Assembly: GCF_000003815.2 (NCBI RefSeq)
Contig: NC_049983.1
Span: 15,267,060 to 15,331,059 of the forward strand
Direction: 5' to 3'
Source of the DNA: Branchiostoma floridae
Lineage: Eukaryota > Chordata > Leptocardii > Amphioxiformes > Branchiostomatidae
DNA length: 64,000 nucleotides
The notes beneath the pieces are model-generated. The model worked only from the letters and a program-made list of their open reading frames with translations, was not told the DNA's origin and ran no database searches. Positions 55,101-63,860 of this stretch are shown here, one piece after another. Position 1 is the stretch's first letter, and each line of letters opens with the position of its first letter. Made by a program: the position numbers and the translations under genes.

Positions 55101-57515
55101 TCGTGCCCAACACGTATGATCGTCAACCCTGCAATGCAATTTGGTACATGTTTCACATTTCATCTTTCGTTGACAAACACTCACGCCATTTTTGTTGGGA
55201 ATTTTGTGATTTTGGAAGCACTGTTCTGACCGAAAATAACGATTACAAAACTTACAGTACACCCATTTAGTTCCAAGAGATGGTATGCAATCCTTCTGTT
55301 CACAAATGTTACATATGTTTTCACATTTGTGATCCTTTCTTGTATTGTAGCCTTTGTGACATTTAGAGCAATAGTACGCTGATCCCAAAAACGCCTTCAT
55401 ACTTGTTATCACGTCATAGTGAGCAAGTGGTTCATCTGATTCTTTTATGTGGTAAAGCATCAGTTTCTTGCCTTCATCTTGTACAGACGGTCCCTGAAAA
55501 ATTATCTGGTTGAGCTGGTTGCGTGACACAACAATAATCTGATAATCAGTCAAATGATTCTGAAACATCCGAATTTCATCCAAACCACATGGACCTAGAT
55601 TAACGCCTGCATCGGTATATAATTTACGGGCAAGGACCTCCTGTATCTTTCTACCTTTTCGGATACTTTCGTATTGAGGGTGTTTGTCTATCTTGGCTTT
55701 AGCCACGACTAAGGCGCGTCCACAACACAATTCGTCGTCATTTTTAATGGAGATGACAGAATGTTTATTTTTGCTGAATTCTGTAGCAGAATTGAAAAAG
55801 GGATTTCTTCCCGATCCTTTTTCTGGTAGATTTAGAGAAATGATTTCAACTAAAAATGTTTCATCAATGATAAAATCTTCATGGCTTTGAAGTATTCTCT
55901 CTATATGAGACAATATAAGCTCAGCCGTTAACTCGTCTCTGTGAACAAATGGGGTTGAAATGGGTCGGTCAAGGTGCCCAGAATGGACAATCATTCGCAT
56001 AATGCCGTTGGCATTTACCCCTTCTCTGGCTCGAGCTATCATGGTCTCAAATACACCATGTAGAGCGTCAATGATGTTTTCGATGTTTCGAATGTTCTTT
56101 TCTTTGATAGAGGCTTTCATGGTCCTCTGGTACGACTGAAACTTTTTGCTAAATTCTTCTTTGATAGATTTAACAACAAACAGTTCTCTGTTTTCTTCAT
56201 CATCATCATCTTGGCTAACATTGTCTGACTGATTTATGTCACCATTATTATCCTCATCATCTTTGCCTATGTCTGGGTTAGCATTTTCTGTCTGACTGAT
56301 GTCTTCATCAAAATTAACCCCGTCCAACAACGAAGCTATTTGATCAAAGGTGTCACCATCATCATCATCATCTTGGCTAACATTGTCTGACTGATTTATG
56401 TCACCATTATTATCATTATCATTTATGCCTATGTCTGAGTCACCATTTCCTGTCTGATTGATGTCTTCATCAAAATCTTCATCAAAATTAACCCCATCCA
56501 ACAACGAAGCTATTTGATCAACGATTACATATTCATTGTCAACCCCAACCAACGAGACCAAATTGCTGTGTTCATGCGCATTTGCAGCATTTGAAACCCG
56601 ACAGATCCTGAAATATTTTCAAAATTACGCACATAAGTAATTTTCTTTTTGCAATTAACAGACAACATAAGAAATACCATTTTTTTCTTTATGAAACAGA
56701 CAACATAGTTATTGAATTTGTAAACGGTTTCGTTACAAAAGAAGCAAGATTTAAACAACGCAAAATATTTTTTACGCAAGCAGTAAATGGCATTTTTTGT
56801 TTTCGTTACGAAGCAGACAACTTTGTTTTTAGGATCAAAAACACAACATACAAGCAAGATGGCATTTTGTAGACAACTTTTTTGCGAGCGTTCAAAACAC
56901 AGCATTAGCTTTCGTTTTTACAATCTTTTTCTTTTTCGTTACGAAGAATTAATGTTTAGACAACGCAAAGTATTTTTTTTTTACGCAAGCAGAAAAATGG
57001 CATTTTTGTTTTCGTTACGAAGCAGACAACTTTGTTTTTAGGATCAAAAACACAACATACAAGCAAGATGGCATTTTGTAGACAACTTTTTTGCAAGCGT
57101 TCAAAACACAGCATTAGCTTTCGTTTTTACAATCTTTTTCTTTTTCGTTACGAAGAATTAATGTTTAGACAACGCAAAGTATTTTTTACGCAAGCAAAAA
57201 ATTGCATTTTTGTTTTCGTTACGAAGCAGACAACGTTTATACCAACTTTTTTATCGGTAAAGATACAACAACAACAACTTACCGTTTGTTGGATGATTCA
57301 GGTGTGTCGTCCGCGTTTGCTCTTTTCCTACCAGTTCGGAGTAGCGCCCTGTATCGTTTAGATACAGGGGTGTACTTTCGACCCGTTTCGATGTCTAGTA
57401 TCGTTGCGAAACCTCGGCTTCTCGGAGTAGCTTCGGGTGTGTCCCCACCAATCGCCGAGGAGGGGCCGGGGGTCTGGTCAGCCATGGTCAGTGTTGGGTG
57501 CTCAGCCGTCTGCAC
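52116..57515 (-). CDS. POLB: Protein-primed-type DNA polymerase B, three exons
   Basis: Exons 57515-57283, 56607-53479 and 53358-52116 join in frame to 1534 codons. Introns of 675 and 120 bp have GTAAGT...CAG and GTGAGT...T-run-CAG borders. From N to C: a short leader; two acidic repeats of DQIASLLDGVNFDED (about 108-214); a Cys/His-rich zinc-binding region (about 491-595); a Lys run; the 3'-5' exonuclease with DFET (700-703), HNLKGFDGHF (754-763) and YCVTD (882-886); an insert with YHGCFWHGCPKC (about 998-1009); motif A, split by intron 2; motif B KLCLNSFWGKFG (about 1302-1312); motif C DTDS (1400-1403). It would replicate the linear element from its ends. Start MQTAEH or MADQTP (residue 11) is open. 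Confidence 0.88.
53359..53478 (-). other. Intron 2 of polymerase B, inside motif A
   Basis: A 120-bp intron with donor GTGAGT and acceptor TTTTTTCAG. Both flanking exons are conserved polymerase sequence, and the splice falls within the Ser codon of the DxxSLYP motif. Without removal, translation stops two bases after the donor begins. Phase agreement and conserved flanks make this intron secure. Confidence 0.92.
56608..57282 (-). other. Intron 1 of polymerase B, filled with direct repeats
   Basis: The 675-bp intron has donor GTAAGT and acceptor ATTTCAG. It contains a repeated unit of about 207 bp (ACGCAAGCAG, TTCGTTACGAAG, AGACAAC, GCATTAGCTTTCG). Two full copies start at about 56774 and 56983, with partial copies on both sides. 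The exon phases agree and total coding length is divisible by three, which supports the splice. RNA evidence is lacking. Confidence 0.72.
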
Positions 57516-57586
57516 ATCTCATCTTGTCTCGTCACATCTCTGCCCCCGCCGCAGGCATGTCAAGACAGACACACTCTCCAAGGTGC

Positions 57587-57594
57587 TTATATAA
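57587..57594 (-). promoter_or_regulatory. TATA box of polymerase B
   Basis: TTATATAA, palindromic, 72 nt upstream of the first ATG (57515); no other good TATA box lies between them. An AACCGGTT palindrome lies 66 bp further upstream at 57660-57667. Confidence 0.65.
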
Positions 57595-57977
57595 GTCATG
57601 CATGTAGACAACTCAAATAGGCCACACCCCCAAAAATGGAAACCACACCCTCACAGTCAAACCGGTTTTACAAGGAAACAGCCAAGCCCTGTACCAACTA
57701 GACACAGACACAGATCATTACCCGACAACACAAAAACACTTTGATAAAAATGCAAGATGTTATCTTGCAGAAAATAAAACATAAGAAAGTAATTCAGCAC
57801 AGAAATCAATAATTACGTAATTTCCTCACCATTACTTCAATACACAAAGGTTTTAGGTTGGTCTAGAAATAAGACAAGTAAAGAATTGTCTTGTTTTTGT
57901 TTTTTAACTTCCGGCATAAATTCAGACAGTTAATTTTTGTAACGATCATGTAATTTCCTGTACCTATGGTGTACAGA

Positions 57978-57978
57978 A

Positions 57979-58014
<36 letters not shown>
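57978..58014. repeat. (CA)n microsatellite
   Basis: A pure CA run just downstream of the histone-type 3' end of the minus-strand small gene. Confidence 0.9.
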
Positions 58015-58018
<4 letters not shown>

Positions 58019-58030
58019 TTTGATTAATAA

Positions 58031-58055
58031 TGGGTGGCCCTAAGAAGGGCCGGTG
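58031..58055 (-). terminator. Histone-type 3' stem-loop (minus-strand gene)
   Basis: On the minus strand: ACC, stem GGCCCT (58051-58046), loop TCTT, stem AGGGCC (58041-58036), then ACCCA. All positions fit the metazoan replication-dependent histone consensus, including the UYUN loop and 3' ACCCA. A purine-rich AATCAAAGCAG follows about 10 nt later, in the place of the histone downstream element. The stem starts 20 nt after the stop codon at 58072. Confidence 0.85.
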
Positions 58056-58071
58056 TGTCGTTATAAAAAGT

Positions 58072-58284
58072 CTATGAACGTGTTAAGAGATGATCCAAAT
58101 AAGACCACACAGATCTCTCACATTCAGACTTTGTTTGGTGTTTGGTAAATGTTTTACCTTCCTTGTTGCTTGGCACACGTGTAGACAGACCATCTGTTGA
58201 TAATCCTAACACTTTTTCTTTCCAAACCCACACATTAGTTCGGTGTTGTGTAGAAAAATCAATTGTTGAACCTTTAGAAGTCAT
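58072..58284 (-). CDS. Small protein of unknown function, histone-type 3' end
   Basis: A 70-aa frame starting MTSKGSTIDFSTQHRTNVWVW; hydrophilic, mildly basic, with no motif I recognise and no resemblance to a histone. Its reality rests on the perfect histone-type stem-loop 20 nt past the stop and on the mirror-image gene at 58552-58854. The two genes are divergent with 267 bp between their start codons. The message is predicted to be non-polyadenylated and highest in S phase. A longer product from an upstream start or splice cannot be excluded. Confidence 0.6.
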   Translation of the reverse strand: MTSKGSTIDFSTQHRTNVWVWKEKVLGLSTDGLSTRVPSNKEGKTFTKHQTKSECERSVWSYLDHLLTRS

Positions 58285-58551
58285 GTTTTTTACCGGTATG
58301 AAATGCTACAATTTTTTTCAAAAACTATTCCAAACCATAAGTTGTCTGTCTGTCTCTATGGCAACTCGTCTGCAACTACATGTGCAAAGTTGCAAAACCG
58401 GTTCATCCCCAGTACTTGGCTCTGATTGGGCGCCCTCGCCCTTGGGGCGGAGCGATTTTTGGCAAACCGGTTTTTCTACAAACCGTCTCAAATCATTTCC
58501 TGCAAACTTTGACAGAAGTATACACGCCTCCACCCGCAGCAAAAAGAAGCA
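58285..58551. promoter_or_regulatory. Divergent promoter with CCAAT, GC box and two AACCGGTT sites
   Basis: It contains ATTGG (CCAAT on minus) at 58425-58429 and GGGGCGG at 58444-58450. Two perfect AACCGGTT palindromes lie at 58396-58403 and 58465-58472. AACCGGTT is the Grainyhead/TFCP2-type consensus. Divergent gene pairs around a CCAAT-rich promoter are typical of replication-dependent histone genes. No TATA box is obvious on either side. Confidence 0.6.
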
Positions 58552-58854
58552 ATGGATATACTTCTACCTCCGCCAGAGACAGACGCCAATGGCAAGACAC
58601 GTTGGACCGGGACGATCCTCATATCTGCCAGTACACCGAACTTGTATAAAGTTCTTCGCGAGATAGCCAACATCATCATGACAGTAAGATATCGAAAATT
58701 TTCTATGGAACTTCATGAAGTGCCTATTTGGTATGACGAATACGTTCCAGTATATATGTATGACTTAGCCCACTACAAAAAGGCAATAGACTTGTTGCGT
58801 CGTGACTACCCCGATGTGAAATTCCTGATCATAGCTCCTAGTACATCAGCCTAG
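58552..58854 (+). CDS. Small protein of unknown function, histone-type 3' end
   Basis: A 100-aa frame starting MDILLPPPETDANGK, with a mixed alpha/beta look: ILISASTP, a helix through LYKVLREIANIIM, aromatic-rich VPIWYDEYVPVYMYD, then LLRRDYPDVKFLIIAP. There are no cysteines, signal peptide or known motif. A histone-type stem-loop begins 30 nt after the stop, and the gene is paired head-to-head with the 70-aa gene. Position between the polymerase promoter and the right TIR makes it part of the Polinton. It is not seen in the standard Polinton core set that I know. Confidence 0.65.
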   Translation: MDILLPPPETDANGKTRWTGTILISASTPNLYKVLREIANIIMTVRYRKFSMELHEVPIWYDEYVPVYMYDLAHYKKAIDLLRRDYPDVKFLIIAPSTSA

Positions 58855-58880
58855 AACATCACCAAACCATCCAGCAAGAA

Positions 58881-58925
58881 CACCGGCCCTTTTAAGGGCC
58901 ACCCCCACTTATTCCAGAAAGAACG
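58881..58925 (+). terminator. Histone-type 3' stem-loop and downstream element (plus-strand gene)
   Basis: CACC, stem GGCCCT (58885-58890), loop TTTA, stem AGGGCC (58895-58900), then ACCCCCA. A purine-rich CAGAAAGAACG at 58915-58925 lies 15 nt after the stem. This is very close to the CAAGAAAGA spacer element of echinoderm histone genes and at the right distance for U7 snRNP pairing. Processing would leave a non-polyadenylated mRNA end. Confidence 0.85.
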
Positions 58926-59139
58926 TTATCGTTTTTCACTCTTCATGGTACAACCGTGATAAAACACACAACACAAAAGTTTTCAAATAAAAGTAACTCT
59001 TGTTGTCATCGAGTCTTTACTTCGTCTGTCCGCAAGTACTACCATATACATTAACGATTGTATTAAAATGTTCAGGAAAAATATTATGTGTTGTATCAAA
59101 CCGTTTTTGCAACGTAAAAAATAAAGTCTATTACATTTC

Positions 59140-59227
59140 AGTTGTCTGCAAGGCAAACCCAAGCTAAGCATAGTTGTCTGCAGCATATCCAAGCTAAAAC
59201 ATAGTTGTCTATACCATATCCATGGTA
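59140..59227 (+). repeat. Three-copy subterminal repeat
   Basis: Units of about 30 bp with GTTGTCTGCA and CCAAGCTAA lie just inside the right TIR. Confidence 0.75.
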
Positions 59228-59358
59228 ACTTGTCTACACCCCCTATGGCCTATATCCCTAGGGCCAGCTAAAAGTTGCACAGCCGGTTACGTTCTCTGGG
59301 GTGCAATGTTGCTATGGTGACGAAAGTCGACTGGACGGTAATGTCCTGTTAAGCTGCT
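59228..59358 (-). repeat. Polinton right TIR (131 bp)
   Basis: Exact inverted copy of 40684-40814, with no mismatch seen. Confidence 0.95.
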
Positions 59359-59816
59359 TATGTGATATGACTGTTTGGATAATTTAAACTGCAGAATGAT
59401 ACTGTACTAACAGTGAAAGCCTTTTTCCATTTTTCTTTTAGTGGGCATGAAGTTATATGTTTGATAATGTTCCAGAATAAAGTCAGTGTTCAACTGTATG
59501 AATATTGGATTCTCCATGCTATTCAATGACCTGAATTTTCCTCATTGGTAGTAGGTTTAATCTTGGATTTAACATGTCACATAGTGTTGTATACGTTTTG
59601 AAATCTTTCCATGTGGAGCTGCCAAAAAGTGATAAACTCTTCAACATGAATATCCCTACCAGTTATATACACCAAATTGAATAAAGTCATTATAGGTAAT
59701 ATTACAAGATAAATGCAAAGTCAACATTCTCATAGCTCCACATGTGAATAGCTGTTGAAATGTTAGAACAACATGAAAACAAACAACTTATGAGCTAAAA
59801 GTAAAACTAGACTGTT

Positions 59817-60339
59817 CTAAGTGTGGATAGGTGTATGAGCTTTCAGCTCTTTGCTTTGCTGGTCTTTCATCCCCTTGTGGAAGTGTCTCATGTGAGTGAT
59901 CAAGCCCCTTTTGTACTTGAACTTCTTCTGGCATACATCACACACATGCTGAGTTTCTCCAGAGTGGACAACCTGGTGTTTTCAGTCTGGCGTCTGTTGG
60001 GAAGAAGTTCTCACATGTGTGGCATTTGGGTCCATCTGGGTCATGCAGTCTCCTGTGCTGTAGGAGACTGGACCTTCTTGCGTACCTGTTGCCACAGACA
60101 GTGTACACATGCTTCTTCTCCTTGTTGTGACTGGCCAGATGGTCATGAAAGTCTCGGCCATACACAAAGTCCTTGCGTGGTAGCGTCAGCTCCTTCTTGC
60201 TCAACAGCAGAGGACTGAGATGGTGAGGAAGATGACTCCTGACCATCTTTGGTACTTGAGTTGACGGCTGGAACAGGCTGCTGCTCTCCATCTTCAGCTT
60301 GTACGGGCACGAGCCTGTTCTAGCCGTCAAACTCCATGG
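59817..60339 (-). pseudogene. C2H2 zinc-finger exon, frameshifted and degenerate
   Basis: The minus-strand exon follows an acceptor (T-run then CAG at 60342-60340). It reads ASHNKEKKHVYTVCGNRYARR, where the finger lacks its first Cys, then C-x2-C of a second finger (KCHTCENFF). It loses frame after DARLKT. The next frame continues with an HSGE linker and a third finger (VCDVCQKKF ... HMRHFH) to a stop at 59817. It is a host-type or captured transcription-factor fragment lying between the Polinton and the right arm of the large inverted repeat. A sequencing error at the frameshift is possible, but the missing Cys suggests decay. Confidence 0.7.
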
Positions 60340-60555
60340 CTGAAATGTGAATTTAAAAAAAAAAGTCAGTCTTTGTCTGGAAATACACCAAAAAGTAAAC
60401 ATTGAAAACATAACCTATAAACATCATACCTTATTACCTGATTTACATAAAACCATTAACGTTATACAAGGAAATAGTACACAGCATTACAAAGATCAGC
60501 CAATATTACAAAGATGCTAACCATGTGTGGTCTTGCTACTAAACTTTGTAACATC

Positions 60556-61413
60556 ATCTGGAGGGAAAATGTGGGAGGGGGGCCGGGCGGTCAAGTGATA
60601 CAACAATCCACCTTGAAGTTTTAAAGCATGGACTATTCGGTCAGTCCTTCAAGAAAGCCATAGCAATGGTGACAGGGCAGATGCACTCATAGTACGAATA
60701 TCATACTGTCGCCTGAGTATATAAAAAAATATAAATCTCCCACACGTGGTACGTGTCGACAAATGGGGGAGGGGGGTAGCGCTAAAACTTATCTCTTCTG
60801 ATTTTCGCCCTATGTGGGTAGTAACAATACTTCCATGGTCTCATTTCGTGGATAAGAACCTCCCGGTGGCTAGACGATATGGATTTCGTCGACGATGTTA
60901 ATTCTAATCGCTCAAAATACGGTATTTGTCAACTGTTGACATCGGTAACTTTGCTATTGGAAGTCGTCATTCACAACGGCGCTCCCTCTATCTCGACTCA
61001 ATTACATGAAAAGATGATAACTTTTGGCTTCCGATGATCCAGAGATACTCTGCCACCTGATAGGCTAGGCTAGGTTACACAAAATCTCCCTTAGATGACG
61101 TTAGAAGAAGAAATTGTGTACGACCTACCTCGCAAAACGCTCACTGGACGGCCCTTCAGTACCGGAGTTTTCTCCCCGACCGTCGAATTTGTCCCCGCAA
61201 ACCGAATTTGTCTGTGTAACCGTCGAATTTTTCTGTGTAACCGTCGAATTTTTCTGTGTAACCGTCGAATTTGTCTGTGTAACCGTCGAATTTTTCTGTG
61301 TAACTGTCGAATTTGCCTTTGCAACCGTCGAATCAATCTCCGCGACCATCGAAATTGTCCCTCCGGACGGTCGAAAACGTCTTTGCAACCTATGACGTAG
61401 ATTGTCCCCCGTG
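60556..61413 (-). repeat. Right arm of the large inverted repeat
   Basis: Inverted match of 35183-36057 with few differences, the main one being one fewer 21-bp unit. Confidence 0.9.
61208..61312 (-). repeat. 21-bp minisatellite, five units (right arm)
   Basis: Five units of the same 21-mer as at 35282-35407, which has six. The arms therefore differ by one unit. Confidence 0.9.
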
Positions 61414-61414
61414 A

Positions 61415-61478
<64 letters not shown>

Positions 61479-61690
61479 ATGGAACACTTCAGAATATTCA
61501 ATTCGTTTTCCAAAACGAACTTTAGAAAAAAAAGCTAAAATACCCCTTCCAAAGGATCAAGTTTGTGTAACCCTCTCTTCACCGAACAGACGCGGATTTG
61601 AACCCACAACCTCGCCAGATTTCGCTTCTCGGAAGTGACATTGCCAGCCACCAGACCACGAAGCATGCCGTAATCTTAGATTCGCGTCTG
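61414..61690 (-). mobile_element. tRNA-derived SINE with (CA)n tail
   Basis: On the minus strand a tRNA-like head carries an A box (TGGTCTGGTGG at 61658-61648) and a B box (GGTTCAAATCC at 61604-61594). A body follows with GGGGTATTTTAGC and AACGAATTGAAT, then a pure (CA)n tail to 61418. A diverged copy of the body lies at 63666-63750. The tail directly abuts the right arm of the large inverted repeat. Confidence 0.75.
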
Positions 61691-61699
61691 GATAACACA

Positions 61700-62347
61700 C
61701 CGTTTCCTCTTAGACTCTACCAGACTCCCGCCTGGCTGAATACTAATAGGGGCTTTGGTGGCCAAGTTAGGAGTAAAGGCCTAGTGGGAGTTGATTGGCC
61801 TAGGAGTTGACTGGCCCTAGTTATTTGTCCCTATTTGAACAAATTCTTTTTTCACCCAGGTGACACGGCTGCTTGGGGACTTGTTTTCTTTATCAGTTTG
61901 TTTCTTTTGGCTCTCGACTGTCGGTTTACGTAACTTCCATCCGTCCGACAACAGAGTTCTCAGAAGATACTAGTCACGAACAGGATATTCTCTTAAAACA
62001 ACTTCCGGTACACGATGTTCACGACCTGTTCTATGTATAAGCTGGTATCAGGGTAAAAACAAAGCTCTAATAAGCCATACCGGAAGTACGTGCTAGTGCG
62101 AGAATCTGATACAGTTGTGTTAGAGTATCTTTTCCTGTGTACCCCTCTTGATCTCCGAGCAGATGACAAGAGGCCATACCCCGAAGTACGTGTTTGTGTG
62201 TGAGATACAGAGGTACAAGCTTTGGGACTACCTTTACCTGTCAGTTATTCCAGCCCGTAGTAACTTACGGAGGTCTGTAGAATTCTGCCAATTGCTGAAA
62301 AAGATCAAGAAAGTTCCACACCAACATGGCAGTCAGCTACTTACCAA
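61700..62347. other. Intergenic, nothing recognised
   Basis: No supported gene or structure. Confidence 0.35.
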
Positions 62348-62521
62348 GCAGAGGTGGGGTTTCAGCGGCCTTTAAATTTTGACGTGCATTAGGCGTTTTT
62401 GTCAAGCTTTCTATTTTGTAGCGCTTTCCTGGCCGGTGGACATGACGAAAACTGTACAAGATAGAAAGCCCGACAAAAACAGCTAACTGTTGAAAACTTC
62501 AAGAAACAGCGGAATCTTTGC
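62348..62521. mobile_element. Short foldback MITE, family A copy 3 (diverged)
   Basis: The termini GCAGAGG and TTTGC are degenerate, but the inner arms CAAGCTTTCTATTTTGTA and TACAAGATAGAAAGCCCG pair and match the element at 33108-33286. Confidence 0.65.
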
Positions 62522-63489
62522 TTAGACTCTAGAGAGTAGCGGTCAGCTCTATTGACTTGAAACTAACTGTGTGAAAATGCTTTCTAGCTGTCACGAGTCA
62601 TAACGGTCTTTCCCCCCAAACGCCCACATAACGCCCCTAGTACAGGCTGTTGTGGTATGTACTTTCCTGAATATAACGGACGTGTGCACATGTACAGCGA
62701 TTTACATTCCTGAGAACGTACGTATCTTCTGGAATTAGAAGCGAAGTCAGAGTAGCAAGAATCACATTGCGTAGGAGGAAGCGCCGGAGGTTATGGAAAA
62801 CTATAGGAAAGAAAAGGGAGAGAACAATATACGGTAGATATGCGGTAGATAATCTATTTCAGGAGGACACAATTCTGTAATGCAGTAGTAATACACTTCG
62901 CGGTGCCAAGATTTCGTGAAAGAAACCGAGAAAAAACGCGAACATTTCAACTTATGGGCTGTACTGCATCCCAAGGAATGGTGTGTAAATCTCCGGAGTT
63001 TTATCCATTGAAACGGGTTGAAGTTCTAGGCTCGCTTAACATGGTTGGCGAGTTGTAGGGGTAACCCATCTGTCTCAAGATGAAATAAATAAATAAATAA
63101 AAAAGCCTAGAATACCAGAAAAAAAGACTTTTAACCAGCATATTAACCAGCTGGGAGGTCTATTATCGAACTTGACCTTTGTCTCCCCGACACCTGTCCA
63201 CCTATCAAATATCATCAAACATCCATCCACAACTTCTTCAGTTGTGCTGTTTACAAACAAACAACAAACAAACATACGTCCACAGCAAATCCATCCACCA
63301 TAGCAAAACCTAAAACATCTATCCTAGCGAAGGTAAAAAAATGACTATAATGAACAGGTACACATGCAGCATATATACATGTATATATAGGTGAGGCGGG
63401 CCCAGCTGCAAACCCGCGCCAATCCGATGTGAGGTAAAGTGGGCTATACAGGAATTGTACAGAAGAAAGTAGAAACCGCGAGTGCAAGT
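62522..63489. other. Intergenic with a LINE 3'-end remnant
   Basis: Positions 63048-63102 (GGGGTAACCCATCTG, AAGATGAAATAAATAAATAA) resemble the 3' end of the L2-like LINE at 39.65-39.71 kb, a severely truncated copy. Nothing else is recognised. Confidence 0.45.
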
Positions 63490-63860
63490 GCGCGCGTGTG
63501 TGTTTGTGCTTACATGTATGTATGCTTGCGCGTGTGTATGTGTACATGTTCATCTGTATGTGTGTTTGTTTGTTTGTTTGCAAGCGACTTTTTCTGAGCG
63601 TAATTGTTTATGCGCGCTTGTGCGCCCGCGCGTGGTGTGTCTGTCTGTGTATGCGTACGTGTGCGTGCATGTAACGCTTCGATTATCTTCAATTCTTCAT
63701 CCCAAACGAACTCCAGAAAAAGCCAAAATACCCCTTGCAAATATCAAACGCATTAGAAAACGGCGGTACCAGCTGCAAACTCGCGCCAATCTATAGCTTT
63801 ACGAGTCCAATGTCACGATCCCCCGCCGGTGCAGCCGCTTCTGAGTGCACTTTTACAAAT
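63490..63860 (-). mobile_element. Second SINE copy with TG-rich tail, diverged
   Basis: The body at 63666-63750 (CATCCCAAACGAACTCCAGAAAAAGCCAAAATACC on plus, in part) matches the SINE at 61479-61560. It is likewise preceded on the plus strand by a TG-rich tract (63490-63665). The tRNA-like head is too decayed to define boxes. Confidence 0.55.

Larger units (their letters stand above)
40684..59358. mobile_element. Polinton/Maverick (adintovirus-like) provirus, 18.7 kb
   Basis: Bounded by identical 131-bp TIRs starting AGCAGCTTAACAGG. It encodes the full Polinton core set: DNA polymerase B, integrase, adenain-like protease, packaging ATPase, major capsid and penton-like proteins. Plus-strand genes fill 41.1-49.75 kb and minus-strand genes 49.9-57.5 kb, so the two arrays converge near 49.8 kb. 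The right flank starts TATGTG, a plausible 6-bp target duplication; on the left only its last G is visible before the gap. Identical TIRs and open genes indicate recent insertion. The only break found is the insertion in the capsid gene. The family is known both as transposon and as virus-like provirus. Confidence 0.95.
35183..61413. mobile_element. Candidate 26-kb TIR element with nested insertions
   Basis: Inverted arms of 875 bp (35183-36057) and 858 bp (60556-61413) start CACGGGGGACAATC. They are flanked by the same pentamer AATGT (35178-35182 and 61414-61418), and TG-rich DNA lies outside both ends. The simplest reading is one insertion into the (TG)n tail of the SINE whose body follows at 61479. 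Removing the Polinton (18.7 kb) and L2-like LINE (2.9 kb) leaves about 4.6 kb of original element. That remainder includes an acidic ORF remnant near 36.1 kb and a zinc-finger exon near 60 kb. No transposase is seen. A CAC start and 5-bp duplication are features of Transib/RAG-type elements, but this assignment is weak. An inverted segmental duplication of a gene 5' region is the alternative. Confidence 0.6.

Noticed and set aside
57202-57594. Plus-strand open frame of 130 aa
   Set aside because: Antisense to the first polymerase exon and its promoter.
58142-58666. Plus-strand open frame of 174 aa across the divergent promoter
   Set aside because: It overlaps the minus gene, the promoter and the start of the 100-aa gene in another frame, and has no motif.
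61590-61665. A functional tRNA gene on the minus strand
   Set aside because: A and B boxes are visible, but no cloverleaf with proper acceptor stem forms. The sequence continues into a SINE body with a (CA)n tail.
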